This document shows, piece after piece, positions 22,709 to 33,530 of a stretch of 64,000 bases of DNA. The number at the start of each line of letters is the position of its first letter. Within the stretch, counting starts at the first letter, position 1. The stretch is from NCBI GenBank assembly GCA_026214975.1, contig JAOBSW010000592.1:62001-126000 (forward strand), read 5' to 3'. Both the position numbers and the translations under genes were made by a program. Source of the stretch: Gentiana macrophylla (taxonomy: Eukaryota; Streptophyta; Magnoliopsida; Gentianales; Gentianaceae). The notes beneath the pieces were generated by a model, which saw nothing but the letters and a program-made list of their open reading frames with translations, ran no database searches and was not told the DNA's origin.

Positions 22709-24461
22709 TGATGGGAGTTAACTTTAAGTGACTCCGGTGCATTAATTATCCCCGTTTATCACATTTTCAGCACATTTTTGGGTGATTTAGACCGTTTTCG
22801 GGGTGTTATCGTGAGCTCATGGCACAGGGAGTGATTACGTCACTTTGATGGATTACTACCCCTTTTGTTGATATTAACCCTATTCCCGAGCACTTTTACC
22901 CTCCAGAATTGTTTGGATGTTCTTGGTTGTTTATGATGTTGAAGGGTATTGGTGTCTCGAAGACCCGAGAGGTGATGATTTGTGGCAAAATGCATGATCG
23001 AGGCAAGATGAGAGATCAAAAAGGAAGAAAAGTGAAGTTTTGGGGCAACAGGGTTTCAAACGCACGTTTGAACCCCCCAAACGTGCGTTTCAAGAGGCAC
23101 ATGTTGATACAGAGTTGAACCCCTCCAAATGCGCGTTTTGAAACTATCCTAAACGCGCGTTCCAAGTTTTTCAAACGCGCGTTTGAACCTCCTTAAACGT
23201 GTGTTCCGGATGAAGACATTCAAGACCCTGCCCATAAATGAAGCTAAACGCACGTTTGCACTAAGCCAAACGTGCGTTTGACGATGTTGAATGCCAGTCT
23301 CAGCACCCTAAACGTGCGTTTGAAGACGATTTCTGCAGATTTTTCCCCCACCTATAAATATACCCCCTTAGACTATTTCTTGATATACATTCTCTTAGCA
23401 AAACTCTACCCATTTCTTAGCTCGATTTCTGTAATAACTTAGAATACTTCCCTTAGCTTACATCAACATAATATTAGCTTAATCTTTCCATTTCTTAGCT
23501 TAGATTTCTATTCCAAACACTAAGAGACCATCTTTTAATTAGTTCTTTATTTTTGTACTTTTTGGATCTAATCTCGAATTTCTGCAAATTAATGGTAAAT
23601 TTCTTCTTTCTTTTACTTGTTATGGCTTTCATTTACTGTTTTGTGTATGTTTTGATTAGCATAATGAGTAGCTAAACACCAACATAGTCGAATCATGTGA
23701 AAATTGGTGAAATCACCCTTTGGGTGATGAAATTGGGAGTGGGTAGTGCTTTTGGTTGTTGTATCTTGCATATTTCATGTCTTAGAACATGTTATAACAG
23801 ATTTGGGCTAGATTGATCACCTAGGTCAAAAACACACACATCACTCTAAAGAGTTGTTCAGATAGAGAGATGTGGGAAAAGGGGTTCTAAGATCGCGGCG
23901 TAGGCTCGGTTTAGTTGTTAAGCTTGAGTCCGTTGCGAGGTTACTCGTTTTAACGTTTAAGCGGCTCTAGTGGCCTTCTTTCGGGAAGGGTAGTTAGCAT
24001 GGCATAAGGTGTTAAGAGAGAGTTGTTCAGACATTAGCACCAGGATTAGGAGTTGCACCCGTGAAATTGAATGCAAGAGTTCGTTTGTTATAACGCACAC
24101 TCCCGGTTTTGTCTATCCTTGGGGTTGAAACTAGCTATTTTGATCATGGTTCGGCAATGTTCCTTAATCTATCTTTAAAACTAGTAGTTTAATCTTCTTT
24201 CTTTCTTCTCTAGCTTTAGACTCGTTAGTATAAATCACTTTAGTGTCGTTGTAGTAAACAAGCACTTTAAAAAGATTGATCACCTAGACTAAGTAACACG
24301 TTCACTTTGGTACTCAGAAACACTTTTCCCTTGGGTTCGACCTCGTACTCCTATAGCTATGCTAGCAATCGACGCGGTACACTGCCGGTTAGAGAATTAG
24401 TTTGCCCACGGTTTCGAGTCCTTATAAATTGTTTTTGTTGGGGTAAATTTTAGCTCAATCA
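22709..24461 (+). repeat. 3' LTR of the Athila-like element
   Basis: Matches the 5' LTR end to end, with scattered substitutions and small indels (an extra palindrome near 23160-23185 and a small deletion near 23970). It ends CTCAATCA, followed by the ATGGC target duplication. Confidence 0.95.
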
Positions 24462-25650
24462 ATGGCGAAGAGCAACCCAAAGATCTCGAAGAAGATAATA
24501 GATCCAGGTAAGTTCAGTAGTGGCAGAGGCCATGGATCGATATTCGGCTTCCGTACTAGAACGAGACACCGTGGGCTATTTCTTGGAAGACTAAGACACA
24601 CAATTCGCACCAAAAAACACACAAAAACCGCTCGTAATTCGGCGCGTCAGAGGGCAGCCTGCCCAGTCAGCATCACTAAAAGCATACAACGAAGGTGAAG
24701 AGCGCGCCAAATAATGCAGCCCATGATCGGAGGTGCCCTTAACATACCGCAACAAACGTTTGACTTCCCTGAAGTCTCGAGCCGTAGGTTGAGAGAAATG
24801 TTGACATACTCTATTAACAGCATGAGTAATATCGGGTCGTGTAAAGTTTAAATATTGTAAGCCCCCCACTAAACTTCGGTAAACAAACGGATCCACCAAT
24901 TCAGAATCACCAGCACAGTCTTGACATTTTAAAGCCATAGGTGTGGATGTAGCAGTACTGGACATCATATCAGACCTTAAGAGAAAAGAGTTGGCCTACT
25001 TGGCCTGACTCAGAAAAAACACCATCTTGAGTGGATTTAATCTCCACACCTAAAAAATAATGTAAGGATCCCAGATCTTTCACAGCAAATTCCTTGCCCA
25101 ATACGCTAATCAGGCCCTGTATAGACTGAGTATTATTACCTGTAAGGAGAATGTCATCCACATATATCAACAGCACAAGAACAATCCCAGACCGATGGTA
25201 AGTAAATAAAGATGGGTCCGCCTTACTACATATGAAGCCGAGATGTAGCAGAAACTGAGACAACCTGTCGAACCAAGCCCTAGGAGCTTGTTTCAGCCCG
25301 TATAACGACTTCTTCAACAAACACACATAATCCGGATGCTTATCGTCAGGAAAGCCAGGTGGTTGTTCCATGAATACAGTCTCCTTGAGGAGACCATGTA
25401 AAAACGCATTTTTAATGTCCAGCTGCCTCATTGTCCACTTGAGAGAGACAGCTACGGCAATAACCAACCTAATAGTTGTTGGTTTCGGGCTGTACGTTTC
25501 TGCATAATCGACCCCTTCTAGTTGCGAATAGCCTTGAGCCACCAAACGAGCCTTGTATCTCTCTATATCTCCATGTTCAGTTGTTTTAATCTTGTATACC
25601 CACTTCGAACCAACCACGTTTGCCGTCCGTGGCCTAGGTACTAAATCCAA
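24462..25650 (-). pseudogene. Copia reverse transcriptase and RNase H
   Basis: Frame 25650-24970 (226 codons) carries the Copia RT core: [64 protein letters not shown] and the catalytic [10 protein letters not shown]. It breaks near 24970 and resumes at 24968-24591 with YRSLVGGLQYLNFTRPDI, RLLRYVKGT and the RNase H motif SDADWAGCPLTRR. Further disrupted frames run into the Athila junction. RT and RNase H make double-stranded cDNA. Here they are separated by a frameshift and so not functional. Confidence 0.9.
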
Positions 25651-26029
25651 TTTTCATTCTAATGCAAGGCCTGCATTTCTTCTTCCATTGCAAGTTTCCA
25701 GTTGTTATCCTTTAACGCAATTTTCCAGTTCTTTGGCTCTGCATGTTCTTGAGAGGCTATTGTTGCATAGTCCTTGAGATAGACTGGAGGCCTACGATCT
25801 CGCACAGGCTGCTAAATTGCTACAGGCTCTTGTTCTACAGGCTCTTCAATTGGATCCTGTACATCAATATCTGAAGACTTGTCGAGATCAGAATCACCAT
25901 TTGGTGGTGCTTGAGTGGCAGGTTCAGCCGGGTTTGGATCTGTTGATTGCGAAGGAGAAAGGCTGGGCGGTTCCTCACAGCAATCGGGAGTGAAGCTGGT
26001 GTGCTCAATCGGATGTGTCCGACATTCAC

Positions 26030-26760
26030 CTATGGCTGGGTACTCGGACAAATCTGTGCCTGGTTTTGTACCTGCATTTGGTGCATTCTGGAAAGGAAAA
26101 CAATGCTCATTAAAAACAACATGCCGAGAAATATAAACTCTTTGTGTATAGGACTATATCCTAGAAAGACACACGGATAGCTTCTCTTAGCGAACTTCGA
26201 ATCATTCTGATTTCTTAACGAAGGAAAGCACTGGCAACCAAACACCCTCAAGCCATTATAAATAGGATGCCTTTTGTACAGCCGAAAGTATGGTGTGTCA
26301 AATTTTAAAACCGAGGAAGATAGTCTATTAATAAGGTATAAAGCTGTGCTGAACGCTTCAACCCACAAATTCAAGGGTGCTCCTGCATGGAACAATAGAG
26401 TCAAACCAGTTTCCACTATGTCTGTGTTTCCTTTCTGCGACCTCATTCTGTTCTGGTGTGTAAGGACAAGACACATTTAATTCTATCCCACATTGCTGGA
26501 GATGATCAAGAAAAGTATTAGAGTTGAATTCTCCTCCACCATCACACTTTGGAAAATCTTGATTTTATGATTCAGTTGGTTTTCAACAAGTTTTTGAAAC
26601 TTCATAAACACATTATAAAAATCTGATTTTTTCTTTAAGGGGTAAAGCCAGGAAAATCTGGAAAAATCATCAATAAAAACCACATAATATTTATAAAGCT
26701 GATTCGATAACACATGAGCAGGACCCCAAAGATCACAATGTACTTTCTCCAAAGGAAATT
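26030..26760 (-). pseudogene. Copia integrase core
   Basis: Two frames, 26752-26483 and 26476-26030, share the integrase core: VHCDLWGPAHV (first catalytic Asp), YYVVFIDDFSRFSWLYPLK, then APLNLWVEAFSTALYLINRL and VFGCQCFPSLR with YPCVFLGYS, all standard Copia markers. The centre is damaged around 26480-26560, where the second acidic residue and the Glu would lie. The stretch 25651-26029 between this and RT is a degenerate proline-rich linker. Confidence 0.85.
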
Positions 26761-26883
26761 TCGAAATAAAAGTACTTTTATTAAAGGGTTGCTTGCAACT
26801 CTTCCCTAACTGACAACTGACACACAGTTTGTCTTTATTTTCTCAAGAACTAAGATTTATTTTTCCTTGTTGTATGAGCTTTA

Positions 26884-28300
26884 CTAGCAAGTTCTGATTG
26901 GGGTGCCCCAATCTTTGGTGCCATATAGTTGATGGAGCTTTCCAGTCCTAACAGCTGCTAAAACCTCCTGACTTCCTTGATCCAAAGCATATAGATTTCC
27001 TTGCCTATGCCCCTGTGCTATGACCTTCTTGTTGTGATCCTTAACAACAAAACCAGACTTGTCAAATTCAAAAGTACAATGATTATCTGTAGTATATTTT
27101 CCAACTGAAAGTAAATTCTTAGTTAAATCAGGCACAACAAGAACATCATTCAAATTCATGTTACCAACAACAAGATTACCAGTGTGGGATATCCTTAGAC
27201 CTTTACCATCTCCAACAAAAACTTTATCAGGCCCAGTATATACCTGTGAGTGTGTTAAATTACCTTCATTATTTAGCATGTGTGATGTGGCTCCTGTATC
27301 TACGTAAATAGCTGAATCTGATTGATCTGCAATGTTCATAGTTTGCAAGGGCATTATGAGTTTGCTCGGATTGATAGGTGTAATCAAACCGATACCAACA
27401 ATCAAGTGCGGCATGATAGCTCTTCCACAGATTTGACATTTAACCGGACCTCCTTGCGGCTGATTACTCATATTTTCTGGTGCAGCCCCTTTATTTCGTT
27501 CATCATGGTGGCCTTGATTGATTTCTGCATTGTTTGAGGACACACGCCACCGGAGCAAAACCTCGGCCCCTTGAATTATATTGACCTCTACCACCACCCC
27601 TGCTTCCTCTACCGTGGCCTCGTTGCATCATATAAGCCTGAGAGTGATCAATAGAAGGCGTCTCCTCCTTTTTCTGTGTTTGCAACGTCTGCTCATACCC
27701 TTGAAGGGCTACGACGAACTGAGCGAAAGTTGGATAGGGTGGCTTGGATAGCATGGCGGTCTTGAAATTCATATACCCACTTCCTAGACCATGTGTGAAT
27801 TGGAACACCTTGTCCATGTCGGCCACTGGCTTCTTGATAGCGGCCAGATTGTCGCAGATAGATTTAAATTCACTCAAATACTCATCAACAGTTTTTGTGC
27901 CTTTCTTGATCCCCATCAACATATTTTTTAGGTTTTCTTCCTTCTCCATGGTTTGGGGAAGTAATTGTTGTGCAAGGTTTTGCCACAACTGGAACGCGGA
28001 GGAGTCTTCTTCGTGAACCATGCTCACCACCTCTTCTTTCATGGTTCCTAACAGCCACGACGTTAGCAGAACATCATTGACCGACCACGTCTGAAATTCC
28101 GGATTATCAATTTCCTCACCTTTGGAATTCTTAGTCTTCTTAGCGGGGTGCTCTTCTAATGAGACATGGTGATAAACACCAAGACTCCGGATCAATAGAG
28201 TCACCTGCGATCTCCATAAGAGAAAATTCGTAAGGTTCAGTTTGATCAAGATCAAACTGGAGCATTGATGGAATTGTTGAATCGACAGATTCTTTGTCAT
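26884..28300 (-). pseudogene. gag: Copia Gag and protease
   Basis: Gag is at 28300-27503 (265 codons): a capsid region with NFLLWRSQVTLLIRSLGVYH, DNLAAIKKPVADMDKVFQFT and a Gly/Arg-rich RNA-binding tail. A frame change near 27550 leads to 27597-26884, which carries a damaged zinc knuckle (CQICGRA, with the later ligands lost) and the protease active site YVDTGATSHML, then LNDVLVVPDLTKNLLSVGK. The start fits a Copia polyprotein 60-70 bases after the primer site. Confidence 0.85.
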
Positions 28301-28360
28301 CGGATGCGCAACGAAGATGGATTAAATGATTTGTATGTTTTTATGGCTTGAGAGTTTACA

Positions 28361-28625
28361 GCTCCGATACCATGAAGAAAACAGAAGAAAGTGCTTTTAT
28401 GAAATAGAACCATGTGCAATCCTTATTAATCTTGCAAACATACAAGGCTGTGATACATATCCTACTAGGGCCGACCCTAACCCAAACTTGGGGAAGAAGA
28501 AGGATTAAACCAGCCGTAAATAATAATGATAATAATAATAATAATAATAGCAAGCCGTAAATAATAATAATAACAGCAAATGACTAAACTATCCCTTCTT
28601 CGTGCGTAGAAGTGTACGTCTAACA
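28361..28625 (-). repeat. 5' LTR and primer site of the minus-strand Copia element
   Basis: The LTR (28625 down to 28373) starts TGTTAGACG and ends TTCTTCA on the minus strand. It is followed at 28372-28361 by TGGTATCGGAGC, the initiator-Met tRNA primer site of Copia elements. The LTR holds an (ATA)n-like microsatellite at about 28518-28575. No matching 3' LTR is in the window. Confidence 0.85.
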
Positions 28626-30978
28626 TGGAGCCGCTGAATGTTAAGCCAATTTCTTCTCCAAAAGCCATGCTTGCGCATGCTAGGAGCATGCTGGCGCATG
28701 ACATTGCTGAATCCCCTCCTTCGTCTGACTGAATAAGCATGCACGCGCACGGAAGGAGCATGCTTGCACGTGCATTCACTGAACCGCAATAACTTGTCAC
28801 ACCCTCAGTAATTTGGCGATAGCTTCGTGTGTAGAACTCCGATTTGAGTGATTCAAGTTGCGTTTGAAAGATTATTCAATTATCTACAAATTGTATGAAG
28901 AAAACTTTCCAAGAAAATGCGTCCATGGTATCTCAAAATGCAGATTAATTCACAGCAACACGATAACATCAACGATTCTCGATCCGTTTCACTCTTTAGC
29001 TTCGGGTGCATGCTTCCACCTCTCAAAATCATCTTTCCATCATCAATGCCTATTTTCCCGTGATCCTAATGAACCTATATCCTACAAGTATCAATAAAAA
29101 TACCACGCATAACTCCCGCAAGATAAAATATGTAAGAAATATGCATTAATTCACCAAAAGTGACGAGATTTTAGGACTAATTCGTCTTTGACCTCGGAGT
29201 GAAAGAAATGGTGAAAACGCCTAATAACTCATTCAAACTACCCCAAAAGTGCATCAAATAAGTCATAAACGAGGGTAGAATCATGTAGGAAATGAAGGAA
29301 AGTTGACTCTCATCAACTACCCCCCACTTAGCGTTTGCTCGCCCTCGAGCAAATTGAGCTATTCAAAAATAAATCATGATGTCAACGTTGCTATCATATG
29401 GGAAACCACAATATCTAATGAGTAAAAACTAGTCAATCAGCGAATAAACTCGAGTCAAAACAAATCTCATCATGGAAACAGAATGTGTGTGTGTGCATAG
29501 CTTCTCAATCATTAATCACGGTCAACCAGCTCAAATTATAAATGCATGACTAATGGTGTTACACCATAGGCTTATACTTCATAATTATCTCCACTAACCG
29601 AGGTCAAATCAAAGCTAACTAAGGTCAGGCAGGACTTGCACAGTTGTAACGTTAGGCTAGGGACGGGGCTAATCGAAAGGATAAAAGGAACATCAAAAGT
29701 GAAATACGAGTGAGTCTAATAAGAACATCTTACACTTAACTCATAGCTCACCTCTTTTCAACACCGTATCATAAACACCAATAAGATGCAGAAACGGTTG
29801 TCAGCAAGATGAAACTCCAAGATCGCTTGCAAAAATAGTCGTCACCAAGAACAAGCTCACGAAGAATTCAAGAACACTCCAACATCGCCATGTATTACAT
29901 TGGAAATATTAACTCAAAAACTTTCATCACATTTCTTGACTCAACTTTGACCTCGGAGTGAAAGAAATGGTGAAAATGCCTAATAACTCACTCAAACTAC
30001 CCCAAAAGTGCATCAAATAAGTTATAAACGAGGGGAGAATCATGTAGCTAGGAAATGAAGGAAAGTTGACTCTCATAAATCATACATGCAAGACTTATAT
30101 GTTGTAAATCCATATGCTTAGGAATAATATCAATCTCCTCTAATCGAGGCGTTAAGATTCAAGATGGTAGATCCGGTAGGACTTTTAACTTGCAACTTTA
30201 GGCTTGGGTAGTGGATAAGCAAATGGATAAATGGATATAAACAAGAGAATATGCAAGATAGAAAACATCTACTCCTTAACTTCCGAGGGTTGATAAAATA
30301 GACATTTCCAAATCCTTTCGCGTGATTTTCTAAAGTCGTCTCCCCAACGACCATCATATGTGAGCTTGAAACACCTCTGCATTGAATGTATACAATAAGC
30401 GCATCCCAAGGCGTTGTTGCTCGAGTCCCTTAGGCACTAGTCTTCATTACAAAGATTCTTGACTCCCCACTTATTTTATTTTTTTGGCTTTATTAAGTTT
30501 TTTTGTGTGTTTTTGTTTTGTTTATGATTTTTCTGAAGAAGAGATACCGAATAGAACCTTAACATTACTTGAATAGTTTCCACCTTTTCCCTTGAACCAC
30601 ATAATAATTATCCAACTCGTAGCTTAAATCACATGTAGCCACAACAAATAAGTAGACAAGCTAGCTAATCTTGCAGGACATCAAGAAAATATAGACCAAA
30701 TTAGGCTAAGGATCGGATTGATGAGCTTATAATATAAACGGATTATTTTAGTCCTGGTCTCAACATTCTACTAAATTTGAGAGAAGGGGTACTGGGAAAT
30801 TATATGCGAAGGCCATTTGAATATGGTCGGGTCAAAGAAAAACATTTATCCGTCATCCCTACCTCCGACTCAAACCACCTTTCTATTTTGCATCGGAAGG
30901 ATACACATCCTAAGTTATAGTTGCTTGAAGAATGCTTGCATCAATGCATACAAAGTTTCATGTTAACAAACGATCGAG
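28626..30978 (-). mobile_element. Second Athila-like element: LTR start and 3' non-coding region
   Basis: On the minus strand a polypurine tract, GCTAAGTGGGGGGTAGT, lies at 29333-29316 and the LTR begins TGATGAGAGTCAAC at 29315, running down to 28626, where the Copia LTR starts. Sequence above 29316 matches the 3' non-coding region of the first Athila-like element in reverse (the block near 29655 against 22372, and the block near 30860 against about 21600-21640). No coding region remains. The Copia element appears to have inserted into this LTR. The LTR part near 28660-28780 has its own cluster of GCATGC and CACGTG-like palindromes. Confidence 0.75.
29187..30076 (-). repeat. 130-bp LTR-start segment present twice
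   Basis: 29187-29315 and 29946-30076 are nearly identical (a handful of substitutions and one 3-base insertion). The first is followed by the polypurine tract. The second is followed by another, more diverged copy of the 3' non-coding sequence (30077-30260, similar to about 29540-29720). This suggests recombination or a partial nested or tandem element. Confidence 0.8.
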
Positions 30979-31069
30979 ACTATACACGGTGGTGGACGCA
31001 GAATCTCGGGTAAGGGGGGAGGGTATTGGCCCCACTTTAGCTGTATGTAGGTTCGCCACTGACTATACA
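30979..31069. mobile_element. 75-bp hAT-type MITE with perfect 8-bp duplication
   Basis: The element 30987-31061 begins CGGTGGTGGAC and ends GTTCGCCACTG. The two ends are imperfect inverted repeats of the hAT-like CAGTGGCGGA type. The 8-bp duplication ACTATACA flanks it exactly (30979-30986 and 31062-31069). There is no room for coding capacity. Confidence 0.85.
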
Positions 31070-31760
31070 TGCACAAGATATTTGTGTTACACAAAATATT
31101 CTGGGTTAAAATGCAGTTACGGACAACTTCTCGCTTTACATATCCAGAATGCTATTAGCATTTACAAATGTAAAATGTATCCCTTGGTTTAAGTAATTTT
31201 AATCAATCTACTTGAAGCGTAAAAATGAGCAAGAACTCAATTTTTATTTTTAAATACCATCGATTTGAAATAAAAAGTTGTCCCTCACCCAGATCCAAAT
31301 TAGTGGAACTTGGCAAAAACAAGAGTATTCAAAACAAACGGGTTGTCTCGACATGATAGGTTTATAAGGTAGAAAGATAGAATTATAAGGATGAAATATT
31401 TTTGAAATATAGTTATAACGACTAACAATCATTCACATAAACACAAAAGCCGACTGAAAGATACCCACAAATGCTAAATTTAAAGTCTATAGAGAGACTT
31501 CTTCATTCTTCACCCTTTATCAAGCGGATGACGATTATTCAAGTACATCGCTTCAAATTGTTGACGAAGCTCTGTTTTTATGCGATGACCCTTATCCTTG
31601 GAAGTATCATCTCCATCCCCCTTTCTAGGGTTAGCAAGACACTCTTCAAGCTTATCCTTCTTTACCTGCAAGTTAGTTACTACATACTATACCTAGATTT
31701 CATACGGATATTGAATGGCTTTAGAAATGTTGAAAGCTACATTTTCATCATTTACGCTCA
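31070..31760. other. No recognisable gene
   Basis: AT-rich sequence with a 101-codon open frame (31471-31776) that lacks any motif. It is probably upstream parts of the old Copia remnant or unrelated filler. Nothing else is supported. Confidence 0.4.
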
Positions 31761-32128
31761 AGCACATCATCTCTGATGGCCTTTTTCTCTCCACCTCGTC
31801 ACCCAGTTCCCTCCAGTCCTATACAGATGCAGACTAGCTGCTGATCCTGTCACTCTAGATCTGTTGGCACATACTGTATTTTCTTTGGTAATAAACTCTT
31901 TAGTTGGCACGCTAAACAACATTTAATAGTCTTAAAGCAATACGGAAGCCAAATATAAATCTCTGTCTAATACAGCGGCTGAATTGCAATGACTCTACAG
32001 TCTCCTCCTAGGAATGTATGTTCCTCTGTCATCTCCTCCTGTTCTTTGGTGTGACAACATTGACTTCACGTATCTCGCAGCTATTCATGTCTTCCACGCT
32101 CGCACCAAGGAATTGAGATCGACTTCAC
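31761..32128 (+). pseudogene. Old Copia RNase H remnant, left part
   Basis: Across broken frames the Copia RNase H order is readable: a damaged DADW block near 31828, then VGTYCIFFGNKLFSWHAK-like text near 31862-31915, NTEAKYKSLSNTAAELQ near 31951-32001, and WCDNIDFTYLA followed by HVFHARTKE just before 32128. The right part continues at 43541, so the Ale-like element inserted here. It is much more degraded than the elements nested in it. Confidence 0.7.
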
Positions 32129-32320
32129 TGTTAGAATATGTAAAATAATATTAGAATATTTTGTATATATTCATATTTAGCATAGTCAAAGATTTGTAAT
32201 TATTTGTAATTACTCCCCCCTATTTGTAGCCTAGACTAATGCCTCTGTATCTGTATATCATTGTACCATCTGATCAATGGAAAGGCAGGGAAAAACATTT
32301 ACTTTCATGGTATCGGAGCC
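32129..32320 (+). repeat. 5' LTR and primer site of the Ale-like element
   Basis: LTR 32129-32307 with its partner at 43362-43540. The primer site TGGTATCGGAGCC at 32308-32320 is complementary to the 3' end of initiator tRNA-Met with one common variant base. Confidence 0.93.
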
Positions 32321-32391
32321 ATCTCCGTACAAACTTCTTCTTCTTATAACCTTCCTTCTCCAATCTCCTTCAAACCTCTTGTCTCCCTCCC

Positions 32392-32430
32392 ATGGCTGAA
32401 TCAAAGTTTCATCCTGCTCTCACAGTAAAC
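32392..32430 (+). pseudogene. gag: First 13 codons of the Ale-like Gag
   Basis: ATG at 32392 opens 13 codons (MAESKFHPALTVN) that end exactly at the TAAAC target site. The same frame resumes at 39126 on the far side of the nested element with NIKNFVPITLEMEKVQYSSW. This shows directly that one gene was split by insertion. Confidence 0.9.
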
Positions 32431-33280
32431 TGTTGGAGAAAATGTGGAATTGAATTAAAAATGAATTAAAAATGATTTTATAATCATTTTATTCAGTGAC
32501 TTTGTAAGCGTATTTCGGATATATTCTTGTATAGAATATATGTAATGTTTTATTAATTCTGAAAACTACGTGAGTCGTAGATGAATTCAGGATTTGGAAT
32601 CATTCAATTCGGATAACGAGTGAATGAGAAATTAACGCTTAAAGTCGGTTTGTTGGACAATTGATGATATGTCATATTGGGCCTATTGGGCTTAAGTGTG
32701 TGTTATGAAAAGGAAAAATGGGAAGAAACTTTTCTCCCACATTGGTTGGAAGAAGGAAAAGAAGCAATATTTATATGATATTGTTTTAGTCTAGTTGGAA
32801 TAAGAAACCAACATTATACACCGTTCTTCTACGCAGCGCGAGGGGGTGCAAATCCAATCGGATTTACCTGGGCTTGTGCATGCCAGCGTGTCCTGCGTAC
32901 ACGAATGCAGCTCGATTTGAAGGTTCACGATCGAGTTCGGTTTGCAATCTGTTAATTTATTTTTATTTTTGATCATCTCACGAGAGTGAGACTATTCATG
33001 TTCTACTTTAAGTCGTGATTAAAGCTGAGGCTTTTAGCTTTCCAAGTTCCAACATAATGCTCATATTTATGACATTCAATTCGAGCTGAGGCTGTTCATT
33101 TCCATCAGTTTTTCCATGTCCTCTGCTATATAAACGAGCTACATGAATGGGAAGAAAAACACCAGAAAATAGCATACATATCACTCTTTTGCATAAGTCT
33201 CATTTCTAGCATCAAGTGAAGAGAAATCTACGAAGCTAATTGTTCGAGTTCGCGGTGTTCGAATCAGTAGTACCAGTAAT
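32431..33280 (+). repeat. 5' LTR of the Tork-like element, 3' end missing
   Basis: Aligns with 38033-38880 up to AGTACCA near 33274, with a 13-bp tandem duplication near the start (ATGAATTAAAAATG). After that point it is replaced by the repeats at 33281-33450. The last ~240 bp present in the 3' LTR, including the LTR end, are absent. Confidence 0.85.
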
Positions 33281-33450
33281 GGTGAGTGAAGCATAAATTC
33301 GGCTAAGTCTTTGTGGCCGAGTAAAGATAAAATTCGGCCAGGGCGCCGAATTTGAGTGAAGCATAAATTCGGCTAAGTCTTTGGCGGTGAGTAAAGTGAA
33401 ATTCAGCTAAGTGCGGTGGCAGAGTGAAGCGATAATTCTTTGAAAGCGTT
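33281..33450 (+). repeat. Short tandem repeats replacing the LTR end and primer site
   Basis: The unit GAGTGAAGCATAAATTCGGC, followed by TAAGTCTTTG, occurs at about 33286 and 33352, with shorter related units (AAATTCGGCCAGG, GTGAAATTCAGCTAAGTG) between and after. It lies where the 5' LTR end and primer site should be. Confidence 0.7.
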
Positions 33451-33530
33451 TCAACTATCATCACTAATATTGTTCGATTTCAAACTCATTTTCTCTTACG
33501 ATTAAAGTTTATCTTACGTCTCGAACGAAA

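Larger units (their letters stand above)
9861..24461 (+). mobile_element. Athila-like Ty3/Gypsy LTR retrotransposon
   Basis: A 14.6-kb element with two LTRs of 1745 and 1753 bp that start TGATGGGAG and end CTCAATCA. It is flanked by a perfect 5-bp duplication ATGGC (9856-9860 and 24462-24466). Order: LTR, tRNA primer site, gag, protease, RT-RNase H, integrase, long spacer, env-position ORF, 3' non-coding region with polypurine tract, LTR. The gag, DLGAS protease, RT and integrase match the Athila lineage in character. The RT frame is long and open, but gag, RNase H, integrase and the env-position ORF all have stops or frameshifts, so this copy cannot be autonomous. About seven differences were counted in the first ~230 aligned LTR bases, so insertion was not very recent. 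It split a Copia element. Confidence 0.95.
24462..28625 (-). mobile_element. Copia element, minus strand, 5' part (3' end at 9744-9860)
   Basis: Reading from high to low coordinates: a 253-bp LTR (28625-28373), primer site TGGTATCGGAGC, gag, protease, integrase, RT and RNase H, then the Athila insertion at the ATGGC site. The rest of RNase H reappears at 9860-9744. The order gag-protease-integrase-RT-RNase H is diagnostic for Copia. All genes have stops or frameshifts. The 3' LTR is not present. The LTR's outer end is followed by TGGAG, but the matching copy cannot be checked because the other end is lost. Confidence 0.9.

Noticed and set aside
8508..28625. LTRs at 8508-9743 and 28373-28625 as the two ends of one Copia element
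   Set aside because: Their sequences and end motifs differ (one starts TGTTGAAATAG, the other TGTTAGACG on the minus strand) and their flanking 5-mers do not match.
31471..31776. 101-codon frame as a gene
   Set aside because: No motif, AT-rich composition, and it runs straight into an old Copia RNase H remnant.
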